NCBI GenBank assembly: GCA_023014365.1
Contig: JAEBUN010000003.1
Location: forward strand, 992,001-1,056,000
DNA length: 64,000 nt
Source of the DNA: Lepiota brunneoincarnata
Lineage: Eukaryota; Basidiomycota; Agaricomycetes; Agaricales; Agaricaceae
Direction: 5' to 3'
Shown: in pieces, positions 60,194 through 64,000 of the stretch
Layout of the letters: the number at the start of each line of letters is the position of its first letter
Position numbering within the stretch: the first letter of the stretch is position 1
The notes under the pieces: generated by a model
Database searches by the model: none
What the model was told of the DNA's origin: nothing
The model's input: only the letters and a program-made list of their open reading frames with translations
Translations under genes and position numbers: made by a program

Positions 60194-61728
60194 CTATGAC
60201 CTGAGCACCCCGAGTCTTTTCAGCTCCTCGCAACTCTCGACGGGCTCACGCTCTATCTGCTTCACCTTCTCCCAGTCCGTCCCAAAACCAAACAATCCGA
60301 TCTCAGTTCTCTTTCAGCCGGTTTTTCCGATCCACCCCTTGCCGACATTGGTGATACAGCTCCTGTGTGTACACCTGTTCCACTGCCTCTTCAAACTTCT
60401 TCAGTGCTGGTCCTCGTACCCGAGAAGACGACTCTTTCGCTCTCTCTCGTGCTAGCTCGACTCCAATTACAGGATGTTTTTGAATTTCACCCTGGTTAAC
60501 AAAGTAGGGAATTCCAAGTCCTCCAGTCTCCCGTTGGGTATTGTAGCGCGCAGTGCTTGCGAATGAGAACCGTGGGTCCGGGACAGGTGGTGTGGTGAAT
60601 AGACTAGGGAGAGCAGATAAGAGAGAAAACCCAAACAGAATGAGGATGGGGAGGAGCTGAATAAGTAACGAGCGAGGTGGCGCTGCTTGTGCATCTTGAG
60701 TTCCAGTAGTTCTGAAGCCCCCAGGCCCAAAGCTAGCGGTGAAGATGCCTTGTTTTGCGTCAGCGCGTACTAGCATGAAAGGCGTTGCAAGTACGCACCT
60801 GGCCCCCCAGGTCCAAAAGTAAACGTAGTCCCCGGTCCACCAAAACCCCCTCCGCCGCCAAAGAACATGTTGAACAGCTCTTCGGGACTAACCTCACTCT
60901 CAAAACCCCCCTGGGCACGCCCACCCTGGTTAAAGAATGACCCAAAGTCTGATGGAGCTCCCCCTCCAAATCGAGCTTCTGGATCCCCACCACTGCGATC
61001 ATACGCAGCACGTTTTTGTGGATCTAACATGTAGCATCAATTTCCGTCTCCGGAAGCAGTTCTAAATGGCATTGAAATTACCTGACAGGACCTGGAAGGC
61101 TTTTGACACCACTACGGAATGCCAAATGAGCTATGCGCAGGGAAAAAGTATAATAGGAGCCTTACTCTTGAATGCCTCATCCGCTCCAGGTGCTCCATTC
61201 TTGTCAGGATGCAGCGCAAGTGCCAACTAACGAACCGATCAGACCCGCCCACTGACAACAAACTAGGTCACGGACCTTACGATAGGCTTTCTTAATCTCA
61301 GCCTCTTCACAATCCCTGCTCACGGACAAAATCTCATAAAACTCCGTCACTTTGCACGTCCGCACCCTCTTGACAACCGCATGCTGCTCTGGCGTATAAT
61401 CCCTCCGCTTCTCACCGCCACCTGTCGTACCATTAGTCGAAGTAGTAGACTTGTGTTTCTCCGATGTATGACGATTCTTCATGCCAGCTGCAGAAGGATG
61501 CTCCTCCGCCCCCGAAGAGGTCGGGGCAGTGGAAGCGGACGACGGCGAGGGTGAGGTGGTAGTACTAGCGGAGGCATTGATCATAACGAGCAGCTTTTCC
61601 GCCTGGGGCGTCTCAAATAACGAGATGGATTTTGTACAAAACTTGCGCGCAGCGACCAAGTTGTCTGCATTAAAGTACTTCTCCGCAATTGCGAAGCACC
61701 GCAGAGCTTCATCCTTGTTGCTCTCCAT
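60194..61728 (-). CDS. ER-membrane DnaJ chaperone (HLJ1/DNAJB12-type), frameshift near the end
   Basis: An Hsp40 that recruits Hsp70 on the cytosolic side of the ER, for example in ER-associated degradation. MESNKDEALRCFAIAEKYF starts the protein (N-terminal TPR-like helix). After a Ser-rich linker come TEFYEILSVSRDCEEAEIKKAYRK, LALALHPDKNGAPGADEAFK (J-domain HPD) and AFQVLSDPQKRAAYDRSG, then a Gly/Phe-rich part (GGGGGFGGPGTTFTFGPGG). A C-terminal membrane span LLIQLLPILILFGFSLLSAL and a DUF1977-type end YHQCRQGVDRKN follow. The ORF stops at 60303-60305, but the next frame continues with EIGLFGFGTDWEKVKQIE..VESCEELKRLGVLRS to 60194. Removing one A (at about 60307-60308) would restore the frame, so a 1-nt insertion is likely. 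Confidence 0.88.
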
Positions 61729-61899
61729 CTTTTCAATGGAGGGAATGTAGTGGGATGGCGGAGGGGGGGGTGGTGGAGGGGAGAGAGGAAGGGTGAAATG
61801 GCAGTGAAGCCGTTGGTGATGGAGAATGTGGGTAGACGTGGGCCCCCTTAGCTAAGGTCACAAATAAACAAATTACCCACTTAGCAGATCTCTTGACCT
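61729..61899. promoter_or_regulatory. Bidirectional promoter, DnaJ / F-box protein
   Basis: 171 bp between divergent starts. A CCACCC/GGGTGG-like G-rich segment near 61755-61795 is visible, but no known motif is certain. Confidence 0.4.
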
Positions 61900-63667
61900 A
61901 TGACCACTTCCACGAAGGCCTCAGCCAACTCCCCTCCCGAAGAAGAGCCTTCTGAACTCGCAAGATTCAGAGCGGAATGGAAGGCGGAGTTAGAGACCCG
62001 TAAGCGTGTCCGCACCGGGGAATTGCAAGCTGCAAATGTGGGATGGACGACTGAGGCAGGCGGCTCCAAGGTGGTACCTAGTCCTGAAGCAACGCCTAAG
62101 CTGGTTGTCATTCCGATATCCAAACCCAAAGATCAGGGTCCCCATACGGCGACCTTGGGCTCACACCCCTCAGTGACTCCCGATGGCAAGGTTGTTGACC
62201 AGAAACGTGCGCGGAATCTCGACAGTGCACTAAGCGTATACCGACGAGCAATTCAACATGAGCAAATGGGAGACTTGGATGAGGCTTTGCTGCTGTATAG
62301 ACAGGCTTTCCGTATGGTGTGCTATACCTCCCACTATTACCTCTCTCGAGTTTATACGATAGCTTATTCGCAGGATTCACACGTTGATCGTGCATTCCAC
62401 CGGGAAGAGATGCTTGCTAATATTGCTGCTCAGCAGGTTGGGCTGGAACCGACAGCCACTGCTACTATGGATATAATGATTGTTAGTGCGGCCACGTCGC
62501 ACTCAGGCGAAAGGCGCATAGATGACGTGACAACATCCCTCCGAAACCTGTCAGTCAAACCTCAGACAATCCAGACCGGTCAGGCAATCGCTACTGGTAC
62601 ACTCGGCACTCTCGTTGCATCGTTCCTGGAGCAAGAGGAGATGCTCAAGTTCAAGCCTGAAGACGAAACTCAGCCGGCCGTGCTCAGTCTTCTCCCTGAA
62701 GAACTTCTTGTGGAAGTTATCCGTATATTGGACCCCACTTCCATTGAGCGGTTTGCAAGGGTATGCAAGAAAGCTCGAGTCATGACATTAGAGTCGTCCA
62801 TCTGGCAGTAAGCCCACCTTGAAAATTTTTTGAGGCAGGTGTTTACGTATATAAACCAGGGGATTAGTTACCTCAACCTATAAGAAGCCTCAAATACTAG
62901 ACATGGAAATCCTGGCTGAAGTGATCAGCCGGTATATGTTTGATTATAGGCGAGTTTTCATTGAACAACCGCGGATCAGGACGGACGGGGTTTACATCGC
63001 AACATGCCACTACACGTGTGTATTAATCTTACATTTGAAAATATACATCCTAATTACATCCTCAGACGACTGGGGTTGAGTGAGAATCACTGGGTTAACG
63101 TAGGCACCGCTCCTTGTCACAATTCTGATATTATCCGACAATGCATTTCAGATAAGTTACTTGATTACCTATCACCGTTATCTGCAAGTCTCTCAGTTAC
63201 CTGTCTCTGCTCGTTTTTGACACCTTCGTTCCAGTCGATTCTATCCCAATGGTCAAGTGCTCTCCCTCCTAGCAAATGAAGAAATTGGCCCACAGGCCAT
63301 CATCCCCATGCTCAAGCCATCCCTTCGCATGAAGGGTTTGTACATTGGCACCTGGCAACTCTCAGGAACGACCGTAATCCTCTCAAACCTGTTTGACGCC
63401 AGCGGACGGTACCCAACCCCAGGCACAATTGAAGCCCCGCCTCTCCAGCAGCATTCTCATTCCCACGGTACCTCATCAGGCCCCCAACAAGTCCGCTATG
63501 TCTTTGTCATGTCCCTCAACCTCCGCTCAAAGCCACTCGGCAGATGGAACAGACTTGACATCCAATCGTATGATACACTGAATTTGGAGACAGGGGATGT
63601 TACGCCTGTGGCACTGAAGCACGAACGACCATTCTGGTTCTCGAAAGTACGGTCGTATGCCTCTTGA
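61900..63667 (+). CDS. F-box protein of the FBXO9/Hrt3/Pof7 family
   Basis: An adaptor of SCF ubiquitin ligases. The N-terminal region has RNLDSALSVYRRAIQHEQMGDLDEALLLYRQAFRM, a TPR-like helix pair typical of FBXO9, then a disordered part. The F-box is LSLLPEELLVEVIRILDPTSIERFARVCKKARVM. Later exons give EILAEVISRYMFDYRRVFIEQPRIRTDGVYIATCHYT, RRLGLSENHW, ITYHRYL, then FYPNGQVLSLLANEEIGPQAI and MKGLYIGTWQLSGTTV, the family's C-terminal signature. It ends FWFSKVRSYAS at 63667. The join between ITYHRYL and RFYPNG does not close exactly in frame with the visible splice sites, so one base may be wrong. In the relatives this subfamily responds to growth or nutrient signals; here that is only an inference. 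Confidence 0.9.
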
Positions 63668-63735
63668 TGGGTCGGCTTAGGGATTTAGCCAGGTTGATAT
63701 GAACACGAGGAGCCTTATTGATGTATCGACACAAC

Positions 63736-63930
63736 CTAGTCGATTGCATAGGATGTTACGATGTTAATGCGATTATTTGTTTCTACGCGAACCTTTAGCG
63801 CTTTAAGCTTGTTACGACAAGCCACTTGAGCAGTCTGAATATCTACCACCAATTTATGTAATTCCGAGATTCGCTTCCAAAGGTAAGATTTTCGAGGTCC
63901 CCGCAACCTAAACGTACCTACCTCTAACAT
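63736..63930 (-). CDS. Possible terminal exon or small ORF at window edge, uncertain
   Basis: An open frame (64 residues, minus strand) reads as a basic, helical segment (KSYLWKRISELHKLVV ... KALKVRVETNNRINIVT) ending in a stop at 63736. A splice-acceptor-like TTTAG lies just upstream. It could be the last exon of a gene beyond the window edge or a chance ORF. No domain is recognised. Confidence 0.2.
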   Translation of the reverse strand: MLEVGTFRLRGPRKSYLWKRISELHKLVVDIQTAQVACRNKLKALKVRVETNNRINIVTSYAID

Positions 63931-64000
63931 TAGAGGTAGGCTGTTGGGAATTGCCTTGCTGTACCTCCATAAATCTGTAAGTCTTAATCACCAAGGGCTG

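Overview
This is a gene-dense eukaryotic window from a basidiomycete fungus, most likely an agaricomycete and perhaps a Rhizoctonia/Ceratobasidium-type genome (the lineage is inferred from gene style, not proven). Protein-coding exons are broken by many short introns (mostly 44-65 nt, GT-AG). Intergenic gaps are often under 300 bp, with many divergent gene pairs. No bacterial signatures, rRNA, tRNA, CRISPR or intact transposon was seen. Most gene models below were assembled by eye, by splicing exons so that conserved family motifs stay in frame.

Layout. 0-9 kb: a NACHT (STAND) P-loop protein with a damaged 3' end, a degraded acidic tract, a DUF676 lipase, phosphoglucomutase (with two apparent 1-nt frameshifts) and NAD(P)HX dehydratase. 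9-17 kb: an accessory-looking block with two secreted GH16 glucanase-like paralogues in opposite orientation, and two genes carrying a crisp C-C-H-C zinc-type module that I cannot assign to a named family. 17-24 kb: sirtuin, PEX7, a lysine/nicotinamide-type methyltransferase, an F-box protein and CRIPT. 24-31 kb: one about 7-kb gene fusing a cytosine-C5 DNA methyltransferase to a SNF2 ATPase with an internal RING (DNMT5/Rad8-like), with an N-terminal PIP-box. 31-40 kb: PAP2 lipid phosphatase, a CTD-interacting-domain (Nrd1/Seb1/SCAF-type) protein, PET117, a LaeA-like methyltransferase, ubiquitin-eS31 and RFC3. 41-49 kb: a Zn2Cys6 regulator, a weak ORF, a CDF zinc transporter and EMC5. 49-64 kb: ZW10/Dsl1, RED (IK), a Pga1-like ER protein, PP2A B55, COX9, an HLJ1-type DnaJ and an Hrt3/FBXO9-type F-box protein.

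The genes are mainly housekeeping functions: replication (RFC3), DNA methylation, splicing and RNA processing (RED, CRIPT, CID protein), ER/Golgi traffic (ZW10, EMC5, DnaJ), mitochondrial cytochrome oxidase (PET117, COX9) and peroxisome import (PEX7). The most interesting points are the PIP-box/SIM-bearing methyltransferase-SNF2-RING fusion, the C-C-H-C module family near the GH16 pair, microexons of 13 and 15 nt that encode essential metal-site segments, a GC-AG intron in the zinc transporter, and homopolymer-linked frameshifts in conserved genes, which look like residual sequencing errors or recent damage.
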